In this document: positions 18,553-27,344 of the stretch, one piece after another | Layout: every line of letters begins with the position of its first letter | Position numbering within the stretch: position 1 is the first letter of the stretch | Assembly (NCBI RefSeq): GCF_014174475.1 | Contig: NZ_JACJUD010000001.1 | Span: forward strand, 744,001-808,000 | Reading direction: 5' to 3' | Source of the DNA: Aquipseudomonas ullengensis | Lineage (GTDB): Bacteria; Pseudomonadota; Gammaproteobacteria; Pseudomonadales; Pseudomonadaceae | Length of the DNA: 64,000 bases | The notes under the pieces: generated by a model | The model's database searches: none | Told to the model about the DNA's origin: nothing | Seen by the model: only the letters and a program-made list of their open reading frames with translations | Translations under genes and position numbers: made by a program

Positions 18553-18753
18553 TCAGATTTTTAGCCCGGGGCGTAACCGCAGCAAGGCCGCCTTGCAGAT
18601 TTCCCGGCGCCGCGCGTCAGCGGCCTGGCCCCACTCGAGGATCTCGGCCAGGCACCGGCCGCACCCCAGGCACACGTCCTGGTCGTCCAGGCAGCACTGG
18701 CGGCAGCAGGGCGAGGCGATGGCCTCAGAGTTCTTCGAACTCGAGCTGCTCAC
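18553..18753 (-). CDS. DUF1289 cysteine-rich small protein
   Basis: 66 residues from GTG at 18753, eight bases after AGGAG; the start lies 29 bases inside the cyaY coding region. The motif SPCCRQCCLDDQDVCLGCGR followed by EILEWGQA and RRREIC is the DUF1289 (Fe-S type) signature, with cysteines that could bind iron-sulfur or zinc. Overlap with cyaY implies translational coupling to an iron-handling protein. The biochemical role is unknown. Confidence 0.85.
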   Translation of the reverse strand: MSSSSSKNSEAIASPCCRQCCLDDQDVCLGCGRCLAEILEWGQAADARRREICKAALLRLRPGLKI

Positions 18754-19057
18754 CGGATTGCTCCTGAGTCACGCGCGCCAGCAGTTCGCCCAGCGGTTCT
18801 TCACTGGTGTCGCAGATCCACAGCGCCTGGGTCTCGTCGTAGTCGAAGTGGAAACCACCGGAACGCGCCGCCACCCAGAGTTGGCGAATCGCCTCCTGGC
18901 GACTGAGGATCAGCTGCGTGCCGTTCTCGAAGCGCACGGTCAGTACGCCGGCGGAATTTTCCAGATCGATGTCCATGTCGCTGTCGTCGAAAATATCTTC
19001 CACGGCCTCTTGTGCGGCATCGACCAGATCATGGAAACGGGCTTCGCTCAAACTCAT
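18725..19057 (-). CDS. cyaY: CyaY, bacterial frataxin
   Basis: 110 residues from ATG at 19057 (MSLSEARFHDLVDAAQEAVE); the upstream frame is only a shadow of the neighbouring regulator. Frataxin features are the acidic first helix and ridge (DIFDDSDMDIDLENS), the strand GVLTVRFENGTQLILSRQ, and IRQLWVAARSGGFHF. It binds iron and modulates Fe-S cluster assembly by IscS. It overlaps the DUF1289 gene downstream and lies 11 bp after the AraC-type gene. Confidence 0.95.
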   Translation of the reverse strand: MSLSEARFHDLVDAAQEAVEDIFDDSDMDIDLENSAGVLTVRFENGTQLILSRQEAIRQLWVAARSGGFHFDYDETQALWICDTSEEPLGELLARVTQEQSGEQLEFEEL

Positions 19058-19067
19058 TACAACGTCC

Positions 19068-20114
19068 TCAGGGAAGGGATGCGAGGTCGGCCTGCCGGTA
19101 GGCGCCGGGGCTTTGCCCGGTCCAGCGGCGGAAGGCACGGGCCAGGGAGCCGGCCTCGCTGAAACCGACGAGGAAGGCGATTTCCGCCAGTTCCAGCGCC
19201 GGGTCGCGCAGGTAGTGCAGTACCAGTTGCTCGCGGGTTTGGTCGAGCAATTGGCTAAAGGATAACCCGGCCTCACGTAAACGCCGCTGCAAAGTGCGCG
19301 GGCTGAGTTGCAGGGTCTGCGCCAGCAGCTCCAGATCGGCGCCCTGTTCGGGCAACTGGCGCGCCAGTTCGTGGCGGGCACGGTCGATCACGCTAGGGCC
19401 CAGGTTGAGCTGGCCGAGCAGACGGTCGGCATGCGCATCGAGCAACTGGCGCAGTTGCGCGTCGGCCTGACCCAGCGGCGTGGCCAACAGGCGCTTGGGG
19501 AACACCAGGGCGTTGTCGGCCTGGCCGAACAGCACCGGGCAGGCAAAGACCCGCGCATGTTCGGAGGTATCGGCCGGTGCGGGGTGCTGGAAACGCACTT
19601 CGGTAGGCGGAATCTTCAGCCCGCTGATCCAGTGGCCGAAGGTCAGCCAGCCGGCCAGGGTTTCTTCGCTGTGCTGGCGGCGCTGCTGGCTCACCAGCGG
19701 ATGCCAGCTGTGCACCACCTGCGCTTCCTGCCCGTCACGCGCGGGCTCTTCGTCCAGCTCGACGCGGCCCAGGTTGCCGACCAGTGAGGCATAGCGCGCC
19801 TGGCGATGCAGGGCGTCGGAGAGGGTCGCGCAACTCATGATCAGGTAGCCCAGCACCCCGTAATAGCCAGGGCGGATGGCCTCGCCGAGGTGCAGGCCGA
19901 GGTTGTCGTCTCCGGTCAGGCGCACGCCTTCGGCCAGCAGCTCCAGATAAACGCTGACCGCGATGCGCTGATCGCGCTGGGCCAGGATCGCCGGGCTCAG
20001 CTGCACGCTGGCCAGCAACGCCTCGCTGGCGAAACCCTGGCGGCCGAGGTAATCCAGCAAACCCTGCAGGTAAGCGACCGAAACCGAACTGGCGAGGGGG
20101 GCAGGAACGTCCAT
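19068..20114 (-). CDS. AraC family transcriptional regulator (OruR/ArgR-like type)
   Basis: 348 residues from ATG at 20114, seven bases after CGGAG; an ATG eight codons upstream is also possible. The N-terminal arabinose_bd-type region (YLQGLLDYLGRQGF..., GLHLGEAIRPGYYGVLGYL in part) precedes a C-terminal AraC helix-turn-helix domain: LELLAQTLQLSPRTLQRRLR and IAFLVGFSEAGSLARAFRRW. The layout is that of the AraC group with a long N-terminal effector domain. Target genes are unknown. Divergent from lppL. Confidence 0.88.
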   Translation of the reverse strand: MDVPAPLASSVSVAYLQGLLDYLGRQGFASEALLASVQLSPAILAQRDQRIAVSVYLELLAEGVRLTGDDNLGLHLGEAIRPGYYGVLGYLIMSCATLSDALHRQARYASLVGNLGRVELDEEPARDGQEAQVVHSWHPLVSQQRRQHSEETLAGWLTFGHWISGLKIPPTEVRFQHPAPADTSEHARVFACPVLFGQADNALVFPKRLLATPLGQADAQLRQLLDAHADRLLGQLNLGPSVIDRARHELARQLPEQGADLELLAQTLQLSPRTLQRRLREAGLSFSQLLDQTREQLVLHYLRDPALELAEIAFLVGFSEAGSLARAFRRWTGQSPGAYRQADLASLP

Positions 20115-20253
20115 CACGACTCCGTTTTTACCGCGCATGCTAGCCGCAAATACCCCGCCCGGGGCAATCCCAGGGCCCGCCGGACGTACATAGGCAAGGT
20201 GGCGGGGGGTCGGTATACTCCGGGTCATTCTCGATTTCGCAAAGGATTTGACC

Positions 20254-20391
20254 ATGAAGCGCCTGCTGCTGCCCTTCATCGCGCTTGTCGTCGTTACCGC
20301 CGCCCTTGCCGGTTGTGGCCAGAAAGGCCCGCTGTACCACCCGGACGACGAAAAAACCACGCAAGACCGCGATAAAGACGTCTTCCTCTAA
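20254..20391 (+). CDS. lppL: LppL small lipoprotein (YifL type)
   Basis: 45 residues, ATG at 20254, with AAAGGA upstream. Hydrophobic signal peptide ending in the lipobox LAGC (C21), followed by GQKGPLYHPDDE, the conserved core of the LppL/YifL lipoproteins found in front of lysA. It should be acylated and anchored to a membrane; the function is unknown. lysA begins nine bases after its stop, so both are probably cotranscribed with dapF. Confidence 0.93.
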   Translation: MKRLLLPFIALVVVTAALAGCGQKGPLYHPDDEKTTQDRDKDVFL

Positions 20392-20400
20392 GGGGGTTCC

Positions 20401-21660
20401 ATGCAAGCCTTTACCAACCGCGACGGGCAACTGTTCGCGGAGGGCGTGGCCCTGTCCGCCATTGCCGAGCGCTTCGGCACGCCCACCTACGTTTACTCCC
20501 GCGCCCACATCGAGGCGCAGTACCGCGCCTACGCCGATGCCCTGGCCGGCGTGCCGCATCTGGTGTGTTTCGCCGTCAAGGCCAACTCCAACCTCGGCGT
20601 ACTGAATGTCCTCGCGCGCCTCGGCGCCGGTTTCGACATCGTCTCCCGTGGTGAACTGGAGCGCGTACTGGCTGCGGGTGGTGATGCTGCGAAGATCGTC
20701 TTCTCCGGCGTCGGCAAGACCCGTGACGACATGCGCCGCGCCCTGGAAGTCGGCGTGCACTGCTTCAACGTCGAGTCGGTGGATGAGCTGGAGCGCCTGC
20801 AAGTGGTCGCTGCCGAGCTGGGCAAGACCGCAGCCATCTCGCTGCGAGTCAACCCGGACGTCGACGCCGGCACCCACCCGTACATCTCCACCGGCCTCAA
20901 GGAAAACAAGTTCGGCATCGACATCGAGCAGGCGCCGGCGGTGTATGCCCGCGCCGCTGCGCTGCCGAACCTGAAGGTGGTCGGTGTCGATTGCCATATC
21001 GGCTCGCAACTGACCAGCCTGCCACCCTTCCTCGATGCCCTCGACCGCCTGCTGGCGCTGGTCGATCAGCTTGCCGAACAAGGCATCCAGATCAAACACC
21101 TGGACCTCGGCGGCGGCCTCGGCGTGCAGTACCGCGATGAGCAGCCACCACTGGCCGGCGACTACATCAAGGCGGTGCGCGAGCGCATCCAGGGTCGCGA
21201 CCTGGCCCTGGTGTTCGAGCCGGGCCGTTACATCGTGGCCAACGCCGGCGTGCTGCTGACCCGCGTGGAGTACCTCAAGCACACCACGCACAAGGACTTC
21301 GCCATCATCGATGCGGCGATGAACGACCTGATCCGCCCAGCCCTGTACCAGGCCTGGATGGATGTCACCCCGGTGCAGCCACGCGACGGCCAGGCACGCA
21401 ACTACGACCTGGTCGGGCCGATCTGCGAGACCGGCGACTTCCTCGCCAAAGGCCGCGAATTGGTGCTGGCCGAAGGCGACCTGCTGGCCGTGCGCTCGGC
21501 CGGTGCCTATGGCTTTGTCATGAGCTCCAACTACAACACCCGCGGCCGCGCCGCCGAGGTGCTGGTGGATGGTGCGCAAGCCTTCGAAGTACGCCGCCGC
21601 GAAACCATCGAAGAACTCTATGCCGGCGAAAGCCTGCTGCCTTCGGCCCCTCGCGAGTAA
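20401..21660 (+). CDS. lysA: Diaminopimelate decarboxylase
   Basis: 419 residues, ATG at 20401. PLP enzyme of fold type III: the Schiff-base lysine is K60 in [22 protein letters not shown] binds substrate, [11 protein letters not shown] binds cofactor phosphate, and [12 protein letters not shown] contains the second-subunit active-site cysteine. It decarboxylates meso-diaminopimelate to lysine. The operon continues with dapF five bases downstream. Divergent from the AraC gene through lppL. Confidence 0.97.
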   Translation: MQAFTNRDGQLFAEGVALSAIAERFGTPTYVYSRAHIEAQYRAYADALAGVPHLVCFAVKANSNLGVLNVLARLGAGFDIVSRGELERVLAAGGDAAKIVFSGVGKTRDDMRRALEVGVHCFNVESVDELERLQVVAAELGKTAAISLRVNPDVDAGTHPYISTGLKENKFGIDIEQAPAVYARAAALPNLKVVGVDCHIGSQLTSLPPFLDALDRLLALVDQLAEQGIQIKHLDLGGGLGVQYRDEQPPLAGDYIKAVRERIQGRDLALVFEPGRYIVANAGVLLTRVEYLKHTTHKDFAIIDAAMNDLIRPALYQAWMDVTPVQPRDGQARNYDLVGPICETGDFLAKGRELVLAEGDLLAVRSAGAYGFVMSSNYNTRGRAAEVLVDGAQAFEVRRRETIEELYAGESLLPSAPRE

Positions 21661-21665
21661 TTGTC

Positions 21666-22496
21666 ATGCTGCTGCGCTTTACCAAGATGCACGGCCTCGG
21701 CAACGACTTCATGGTCCTCGACCTGATCAGCCAGCACGCGCATATCCAGGCCAAGCATGCCAAGGCCTGGGGCGACCGCAACACCGGTGTGGGCTTCGAC
21801 CAGTTGCTGCTGGTCGAAGCGCCGAGCAACCCGGACGTCGACTTCCGCTACCGCATCTTCAACTCCGATGGCTCGGAAGTGGAGCAATGCGGCAACGGGG
21901 CGCGCTGCTTCGCGCGCTTCGTGATCGACAAGCGCCTGACGGTGAAGAAGCAGATCCGCGTCGAAACCAAGGGCGGCATCATCGAACTCAACCTGCGCGC
22001 CGATGGCCAGGTCACCGTCGACATGGGCCCGCCGCGCCTGGTGCCGGCCGATATCCCGTTTCAGGCTGACAGCCAGGCCCTGAGCTACCCGGTCGACGTC
22101 GACGGACAAACCGTCGAGCTCGCCGCCATCTCCATGGGCAACCCGCATGCAGTGCTGCGCGTCGCCGATGTCGACAGCGCACCGGTGCACAGCCTCGGCG
22201 CCAAGCTCGAACACCATCCGCGCTTCCCGCAGCGGGTCAATGTCGGCTTCCTCCAGGTGGTCGATCGCCAGCATGCGCGCCTGCGCGTATGGGAGCGCGG
22301 CGCCGGGGAAACCCAGGCCTGCGGCACCGGCGCCTGCGCCGCGGCAGTGGCTGCGATTGGCCAGGGCTGGATGGATTCGCCCCTGCAGCTGGAATTGCCC
22401 GGCGGCAAGCTGTGCATCGAGTGGGCAGGCCCGGGCCAGCCGGTTATGATGACCGGACCCGCCGTTCGTGTGTACGAAGGACAAGTCCGTCTATGA
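21666..22496 (+). CDS. dapF: Diaminopimelate epimerase
   Basis: 276 residues. Both catalytic cysteines of the two-base mechanism are visible: C75 in [13 protein letters not shown] and C219 in [26 protein letters not shown] at the start is also diagnostic. It interconverts LL- and meso-diaminopimelate, supplying lysA and the cell wall. The stop codon overlaps the start of the DUF484 gene in an ATGA. Confidence 0.97.
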   Translation: MLLRFTKMHGLGNDFMVLDLISQHAHIQAKHAKAWGDRNTGVGFDQLLLVEAPSNPDVDFRYRIFNSDGSEVEQCGNGARCFARFVIDKRLTVKKQIRVETKGGIIELNLRADGQVTVDMGPPRLVPADIPFQADSQALSYPVDVDGQTVELAAISMGNPHAVLRVADVDSAPVHSLGAKLEHHPRFPQRVNVGFLQVVDRQHARLRVWERGAGETQACGTGACAAAVAAIGQGWMDSPLQLELPGGKLCIEWAGPGQPVMMTGPAVRVYEGQVRL

Positions 22497-23188
22497 GTGA
22501 CCAGGATCAGCCCGTTCAGCTCGACTCCGAGAGCGTCGCCGCCTACCTGCGGCAGCACCCGGAATTCTTCGTCGACCATGATGAGCTGATCCCGGAGCTG
22601 CGCATCCCGCACCTTCCCGGTGAGGCGGTGTCGCTGGTGGAGCGCCAGGTCAAGCTGCTGCGCGAACGCAACATCGACATGCGCCATCGCCTGTCGCTGC
22701 TGATGGACGTGGCGCGCGACAATGACCGCCTGTTCGACAAGACCCGCCGCCTGATCCTCGACCTGCTCGATGCCAGCAGCCTGGAAGAAGTAGTCGGTGC
22801 GGTGGAAGACAGCCTGCGCCATGAATTCCAGGTGCCCTTCGTCAGTCTGATCCTGTTCAGCGAGGCGCCCCTGGGGGTCGGCCGCGCAGTGACCAGCGCC
22901 GAGGCGCACCAGGCCATCGGCAACCTGCTGAGCGGCGGCAAATCCACCTGCGGCGTGCTGCGCCCCAACGAATTACTGTTCCTCTTCGGCGAAGCCGAAC
23001 ATGAGCAGGTCGGCTCGGCCGCCGTGGTCTCGCTGACCCATCAGGGCCTGCACGGCGTACTGGCCATCGGCAGCCCCGATCCGCAGCACTACAAGAGCAG
23101 CCTCGGCACCCTGTTCCTCAGCTATGTGGCTGAAGTCCTGGCCCGCGTGCTGCCGCGCTTTGCCGCGCCCATGCGCTCGGTGCGCTGA
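22493..23188 (+). CDS. DUF484 family protein
   Basis: 231 residues from ATG at 22493, overlapping the dapF stop. The N-terminal [20 protein letters not shown] is the DUF484 signature, followed by a helical stretch ([20 protein letters not shown]) and a GAF-like domain. The family is almost always located between dapF and xerC, which supports the call. The function is unknown. A pair of REP elements separates it from xerC. Confidence 0.92.
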   Translation: MSDQDQPVQLDSESVAAYLRQHPEFFVDHDELIPELRIPHLPGEAVSLVERQVKLLRERNIDMRHRLSLLMDVARDNDRLFDKTRRLILDLLDASSLEEVVGAVEDSLRHEFQVPFVSLILFSEAPLGVGRAVTSAEAHQAIGNLLSGGKSTCGVLRPNELLFLFGEAEHEQVGSAAVVSLTHQGLHGVLAIGSPDPQHYKSSLGTLFLSYVAEVLARVLPRFAAPMRSVR

Positions 23189-23193
23189 TTCCG

Positions 23194-23257
23194 CAGGAAC
23201 GAGCCCTGCTCGCGAAACGGTCTGCGCAAACGCTTGGCGAGCAGAGCTCGCTCCTAC
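23194..23257. repeat. Pair of inverted REP units between DUF484 gene and xerC
   Basis: Two imperfect inverted copies of the Pseudomonas REP core: CAGGAACGAGCCCTGCTCGCG at the left (in part) and the inverted GCGAGCAGAGCTCGCTCCTA at the right, with a short spacer. They are inside the lysA-xerC operon, so they would be transcribed and could fold into a hairpin in the mRNA. Confidence 0.85.
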
Positions 23258-23283
23258 CCGCTGCCCCGCGCCTGGAACCCTCC

Positions 23284-24183
23284 ATGCAGGATCACCTCGA
23301 CGCCTACCTCGAACACCTGCGGCGCGAGCGCCAGGTGTCGCTGCACACCCTCGATGGCTATCGGCGCGACCTGCACAAGGTGCTGGCCCTGTGCGAGAAG
23401 AACGCCATCGGCAGCTGGGCCGACCTCGATAGTCGCAGCCTGCGCAGCTTTATCGCCCGTCTGCATGGCACCGGCCTGGCCAGCCGCTCGCTGGCGCGCC
23501 TGCTGTCGGCGGTGCGCGGTTTCTACCAGTACCTGAGCCGTGAAGGCCTTTGCCGGCACGACCCGGCCGGCGGCATCAGCGCCCCAAAAGGCGAGCGCCG
23601 CCTGCCCCGCACGCTGGATGCCGACCGTACCCAGCAACTGCTCGATGGCGCCGTGGAGGACGACTTCATCGCCCGCCGCGACCAGGCCATGCTCGAACTG
23701 TTCTATTCCTCCGGCCTGCGCCTGTCCGAACTGGTCGGCCTCAACCTCGACGGCCTCGACCTGGCCGGCGGCCTGGTGCGGGTCACCGGCAAGGGCAACA
23801 AGACCCGCGAGCTGCCGCTGGGCAGCAAGGCCCGCGAGGCCTTCGAACAATGGTTGCCGCTGCGCACCCTGGCCAACCCGGCCGATGGCGCCGTGTTCAT
23901 CAGCCAGCAAGGTCGCCGCCTGGGCGCCCGCGCGGTGCAGTTGCGCGTACGCCAGGCCGGCGTGCGCGAACTGGGCCAGCACCTGCACCCGCACATGCTC
24001 AGGCACAGCTTCGCCAGCCACATGCTGGAGTCGTCACAGGACCTGCGCGCCGTGCAGGAGCTGCTCGGCCACGCCGATATCGCCACCACCCAGGTCTACA
24101 CCCACCTGGATTTCCAGCACCTGGCCGCGGTGTATGACCGCGCCCATCCACGCGCCAAACGCAGCAGCGGGAGCGACGAATGA
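23284..24183 (+). CDS. xerC: XerC tyrosine recombinase
   Basis: 299 residues. The N-terminal SAM-like core-binding domain precedes the catalytic domain, whose residues are visible: R146 in [10 protein letters not shown]170 in [11 protein letters not shown]237 and R240 in [15 protein letters not shown]263 in [11 protein letters not shown], and nucleophile Y272 in VYTHLDF. With XerD it resolves chromosome dimers at dif. In P. fluorescens/P. aeruginosa this gene is also called sss. It overlaps the HAD gene by an ATGA. Confidence 0.97.
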   Translation: MQDHLDAYLEHLRRERQVSLHTLDGYRRDLHKVLALCEKNAIGSWADLDSRSLRSFIARLHGTGLASRSLARLLSAVRGFYQYLSREGLCRHDPAGGISAPKGERRLPRTLDADRTQQLLDGAVEDDFIARRDQAMLELFYSSGLRLSELVGLNLDGLDLAGGLVRVTGKGNKTRELPLGSKAREAFEQWLPLRTLANPADGAVFISQQGRRLGARAVQLRVRQAGVRELGQHLHPHMLRHSFASHMLESSQDLRAVQELLGHADIATTQVYTHLDFQHLAAVYDRAHPRAKRSSGSDE

Positions 24184-24884
24184 GCCTGCGCCTGATCACC
24201 TTCGACCTCGACGACACCCTGTGGGATGTCGCCCCGGTCATGCACAGCGCCGAGGCCGTCCTGCGCGACTGGCTGGCGCAACATGCCACGCGCCTGGGCC
24301 CGATACCCATCGAGCACCTGTGGGCGATCCGCAGCCGCCTGCTGAGCGCCGATCCGGGCCTCAAGCACCGCCTCAGCGAGCTGCGCCGGCGCATCCTGTT
24401 CCACGCCCTGGAAGACGCCGGCTATGCCCAGACAGAAGCAGCCGAGCTGGCCGAGCTGGGTTTTCAGGTATTTCTCGCCGCGCGCCATCAGGTCGCGCTG
24501 TTCCCCGAGGTGCACCCGACCCTAGAGCACCTGGCCGAACGCTTCATCCTCGGCGTGATCACCAACGGCAACGCCGATGTGCGCCGTCTCGGCCTGGCCG
24601 ACTACTTCCAGTTCGCCCTGTGCGCCGAAGAACTGGGCATCGGCAAGCCCGACCCGAAGCCCTTCCTCACCGCCCTGCAACACGCCGACGTGCCTGCCGC
24701 CCAGGCCGTGCATATTGGCGACCACCCCAGCGACGACATTGCCGGGGCGCGGGCCGCAGGCCTGGGCGCGATCTGGTTCAACCCGCAGGGCAAGGCATGG
24801 AGCGGCGAGCAGCCGCCAGACGCAGAAATCCGCAGCCTGGCCGAGTTGCCCGCACTGCTGCAGAACTGGAAGCAAACCCAGTAG
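24180..24884 (+). CDS. HAD family hydrolase (YjjG/GS-like subfamily IA)
   Basis: 234 residues. Motif [16 protein letters not shown] provides the nucleophile aspartate, motif II is [11 protein letters not shown], and motif III/IV is [19 protein letters not shown]. It is a small-molecule phosphatase of HAD subfamily IA; the substrate could be a pyrimidine nucleotide, but this is not shown. It overlaps the xerC stop. Its own TAG stop is formed by the first bases of a REP element (24881-24943). Confidence 0.9.
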   Translation: MSLRLITFDLDDTLWDVAPVMHSAEAVLRDWLAQHATRLGPIPIEHLWAIRSRLLSADPGLKHRLSELRRRILFHALEDAGYAQTEAAELAELGFQVFLAARHQVALFPEVHPTLEHLAERFILGVITNGNADVRRLGLADYFQFALCAEELGIGKPDPKPFLTALQHADVPAAQAVHIGDHPSDDIAGARAAGLGAIWFNPQGKAWSGEQPPDAEIRSLAELPALLQNWKQTQ

Positions 24885-24943
24885 GAGCGGGCTCTGCCCG
24901 CGAACCTGGCAGTACGGCAACATTTGCGAGCAGGGCTCGTGCC
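24881..24943. repeat. REP pair overlapping the HAD gene stop codon
   Basis: Left unit GTAGGAGCGGGCTCTGCCCG followed by CGAA, right unit TTTGCGAGCAGGGCTCGTGC on the opposite strand, so the two are inverted. The TAG at 24882-24884 is both the stop codon of the HAD gene and part of the REP. Confidence 0.85.
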
Positions 24944-24967
24944 GAAAACAGCCCAGCAAACGCCCAT

Positions 24968-24997
24968 GAAAAAGCCCGCCAATTGGCGGGCTTTTTC
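24968..24997. terminator. Bidirectional terminator between HAD gene and sutA
   Basis: AAAAAGCCCGCC-AATT-GGCGGGCTTTTT is a strong GC stem flanked by A-tracts on the left and T-tracts on the right, so it can act in both directions for the two convergent genes. Confidence 0.9.
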
Positions 24998-25012
24998 ATC
25001 GGTGAAGCGACC

Positions 25013-25339
25013 TCAGATGGGCCGGCTGCCGTATTTGCTGTCTGGCTTTTTCGGCGGATCGGCGACCACGTTGGCCTCGATCTCCTGCACCGCGCCGCCA
25101 CGCGAGAGGAACTCTTCCATGGCCTTGGCCAGGGCATCACGTTCCTTCTGCTTGGCTTCTACGCTCGGCAGTTCCTCGACATCGACAGCGGCCTTGGCCT
25201 TCTTGCCAGCCTTGCCGGACGGCGCGGCGACTTCGCCATCGTCATCCTCGGCATCGCCGTCATCGGCGGCAGCCAGCTCCTCGCCTTCATCCTCGTCGCC
25301 CGCTTCGAGCTCGTCTTGTTCCAGTTCTTCGTCGCTCAT
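25013..25339 (-). CDS. sutA: SutA, RNA polymerase-binding transcriptional regulator
   Basis: 108 residues. It has a very acidic, disordered N-terminal half (EELEQDELEAGDEDEGEELA), a central helix (VEAKQKERDALAKAMEEFLS) and a conserved tail ending DPPKKPDSKYGSRPI. This matches SutA, a small Pseudomonas protein that binds RNA polymerase and raises expression of growth-supporting genes in slow-growing cells. The gene ends 15 bp from a bidirectional terminator. Confidence 0.92.
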   Translation of the reverse strand: MSDEELEQDELEAGDEDEGEELAAADDGDAEDDDGEVAAPSGKAGKKAKAAVDVEELPSVEAKQKERDALAKAMEEFLSRGGAVQEIEANVVADPPKKPDSKYGSRPI

Positions 25340-25434
25340 GTTTTACCTCATGACTTGCGAAAAGCACGTTACTTATAGCCCAGCGGCGCGCTTTGCAAAC
25401 ACGCCGCTGGAAAAATTCTTGGCCCGGTGCGCGT

Positions 25435-25860
25435 TCAGTCGAACTCGCCCTGGAGTGTCGCCAGTACCCGACGTGCCCCCGCCTGATCGCGGTGCTCGCC
25501 CAGATAGATGCCTTGCCAGGTGCCCAGCGCCAGTCGCCCTGAGGTTATCGGCAGGCTCAGCTGGCAGCCCAGCAGGCTGGACTTGAAATGTGCCGGCAGG
25601 TCGTCCGGTCCTTCGTAATCATGTTCGTAACCGTCTTGACCCTGGGGCACAAGACGATTGAAGAAGCGCTCGAAGTCACGTCGTACCGCACCATCGGCGT
25701 TCTCGTTGATGGTCAACGAGGCCGAGGTGTGCTGCAGCCACAGGTGCAACAGACCCACCTTGCAGCGCGCCAGTTCCGGCAATGCCGTCACCAGCTCATC
25801 GCTGACCAGATGGAAGCCACGCGCTCGCGCACGCAGGGTAATCATCCGCTGTTGCCACAT
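25435..25860 (-). CDS. YjbQ/UPF0047 family protein
   Basis: 141 residues from ATG at 25860, which has AGGTGG upstream; a GTG three codons earlier is weaker. The fold is a trimeric UPF0047 (YjbQ) type, recognised by [20 protein letters not shown] and [15 protein letters not shown]. Members are annotated as secondary thiamine-phosphate synthase because of weak activity in E. coli, but the real role is not settled. It is separated from sutA by 95 bp and from amtB2 by 140 bp. Confidence 0.9.
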   Translation of the reverse strand: MWQQRMITLRARARGFHLVSDELVTALPELARCKVGLLHLWLQHTSASLTINENADGAVRRDFERFFNRLVPQGQDGYEHDYEGPDDLPAHFKSSLLGCQLSLPITSGRLALGTWQGIYLGEHRDQAGARRVLATLQGEFD

Positions 25861-25961
25861 GACCGCCACCTACTGGCACCATTCGCGGCGCATTTTAGAG
25901 CCTGCGCGCGGGTATTTCACCTAGGCAGTGATGAAGAAATTGCATCGACCACACATGACAA

Positions 25962-25985
25962 AGGGCGCCGTAGCGCCCTGTGTCA
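25962..25985 (-). terminator. Probable terminator after second ammonium transporter gene
   Basis: Stem AGGGCGC-CGTA-GCGCCCT at 25962-25979 followed on the minus strand by TTTGT. It lies about 20 bp beyond the amtB2 stop (26001). The uridine tract is weak, so termination may be incomplete. Confidence 0.55.
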
Positions 25986-26000
25986 TGCCTAACCCCCCCA

Positions 26001-27251
26001 TTACTTGCGGGTGAACTCCGGGTAGGCCTCCATGCCGCACTCGACGATGTCGACGCCTTCGTACTCGTCTTCCTCGCTGACGCGCAGGCCCATCACCAGC
26101 TTGATCACGCCCCAGACCAGCAGGCTGGCCACCAGCACCCAGGCGAAGATGCACGCCGCGCCCATCAGTTGCGCACTGAAGCTGGCCGAAGAGTTGGTCA
26201 GCGGCACGGCCAGCAGCCCCCAGAGCCCGCCGGCGCCATGCACCGAGATGGCACCCACCGGGTCATCGATGCGCAGCTTGTCCAGCAGCAGGATGCTAAA
26301 CACCACCAGCACGCCACCCACCGCGCCGATCAACGCGGCCTGCACGCCGGTTGGCGTGGCTGGCTCGGCGGTGATCGCCACCAGGCCGGCCAGGGCGCCA
26401 TTGAGGATCATGGTCAGGTCGGCCTTGCCGAACAGCAGGCGTGCCACCACCAGCGCCGCCAGCAGACCACCGGCCGCCGCCAGGTTGGTGTTGACGAACA
26501 CCGAGGCCACCGCGTTGGCGTCTTCGATGCTGCTGATCTTCAACTGCGAGCCGCCGTTGAAGCCGAACCAGCCGAACCAGAGGATCAGCGTGCCAAGCGT
26601 GGCCAACGGCAGGTTAGCGCCAGGGAAGGCATTGATCTGGCCATTCGGACCGTACTTGCCCTTGCGTGCGCCCAGCAGCATGACCCCGGCCAGTGCCGCA
26701 GTGGCGCCCGCCAGGTGCACTACGCCAGAACCGGCGAAATCCTTGAAGCCGGCGTGCTTGAGGAAGCCGCCGCCCCAGGTCCAGTAGCCTTCCACCGGAT
26801 AGATCACGCCGCACATGACCACGGCGAAGGCGAGGAACGCCCACAGTTTCATCCGCTCAGCCACGGCGCCGGAGACGATCGACATGCAGGTCGCGGTGAA
26901 CACCACCTGGAAGAAGAAGTCGGCGCGTTTGGCGAATCCGGGAGCGCCTTCGCCGCCGGCCGCGACCGTTTCGACCGCATGCTCGCTGCCGATCAGGAAA
27001 CCGAAGTTGGGCAGCACGCCACCAGCGTCGCCGCTGTACATCAGGTAGTAGCCCAGCAGCAGGTACATCACGCAGGCCAGGGCATACAGGACGATGTTCT
27101 TGGTGAGGATTTCCGCGGTGTTCTTGGCCCGCACCAGGCCAGACTCGAGCATGGCGAAACCCGCCGCCATCCACATCACCAGGGCCCCGCAAATCAACAG
27201 ATAGAAGGTGTCGAGCGCATACTGCAAGGGAATCAGAGCCGTGTTTTCCAT
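26001..27251 (-). CDS. Ammonium transporter, second Amt paralogue
   Basis: 416 residues with the 11-helix Amt fold. Signature segments: AMLESGLVRAKNTAEILTKN near the start, GVVHLAGATAALAG in the middle and SVHGAGGLWGLLAVPL later; the pore twin histidines are expected in the last two. It has no obvious signal peptide, unlike the neighbouring AmtB. Together with amtB and glnK it forms a tandem arrangement that resembles P. stutzeri amtB1-amtB2. A terminator at 27301 lies in front of it, so it may depend on readthrough or a separate promoter. Confidence 0.93.
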   Translation of the reverse strand: MENTALIPLQYALDTFYLLICGALVMWMAAGFAMLESGLVRAKNTAEILTKNIVLYALACVMYLLLGYYLMYSGDAGGVLPNFGFLIGSEHAVETVAAGGEGAPGFAKRADFFFQVVFTATCMSIVSGAVAERMKLWAFLAFAVVMCGVIYPVEGYWTWGGGFLKHAGFKDFAGSGVVHLAGATAALAGVMLLGARKGKYGPNGQINAFPGANLPLATLGTLILWFGWFGFNGGSQLKISSIEDANAVASVFVNTNLAAAGGLLAALVVARLLFGKADLTMILNGALAGLVAITAEPATPTGVQAALIGAVGGVLVVFSILLLDKLRIDDPVGAISVHGAGGLWGLLAVPLTNSSASFSAQLMGAACIFAWVLVASLLVWGVIKLVMGLRVSEEDEYEGVDIVECGMEAYPEFTRK

Positions 27252-27300
27252 GGGTACTCCTTTGTACCTAATGCCCCCACGCCGCCATTGGCGCGGACAG

Positions 27301-27328
27301 AAAAACGCCCGGCGAACCGGGCGTTTTT
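27301..27328 (-). terminator. Terminator between the two ammonium transporter genes
   Basis: Stem AAAAACGCCCGG-CGAA-CCGGGCGTTTTT with uridine tracts on both strands. It lies just after the amtB stop (27345) and before the start of the second transporter. Confidence 0.88.
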
Positions 27329-27344
27329 CAACTCACCTGAAGAC

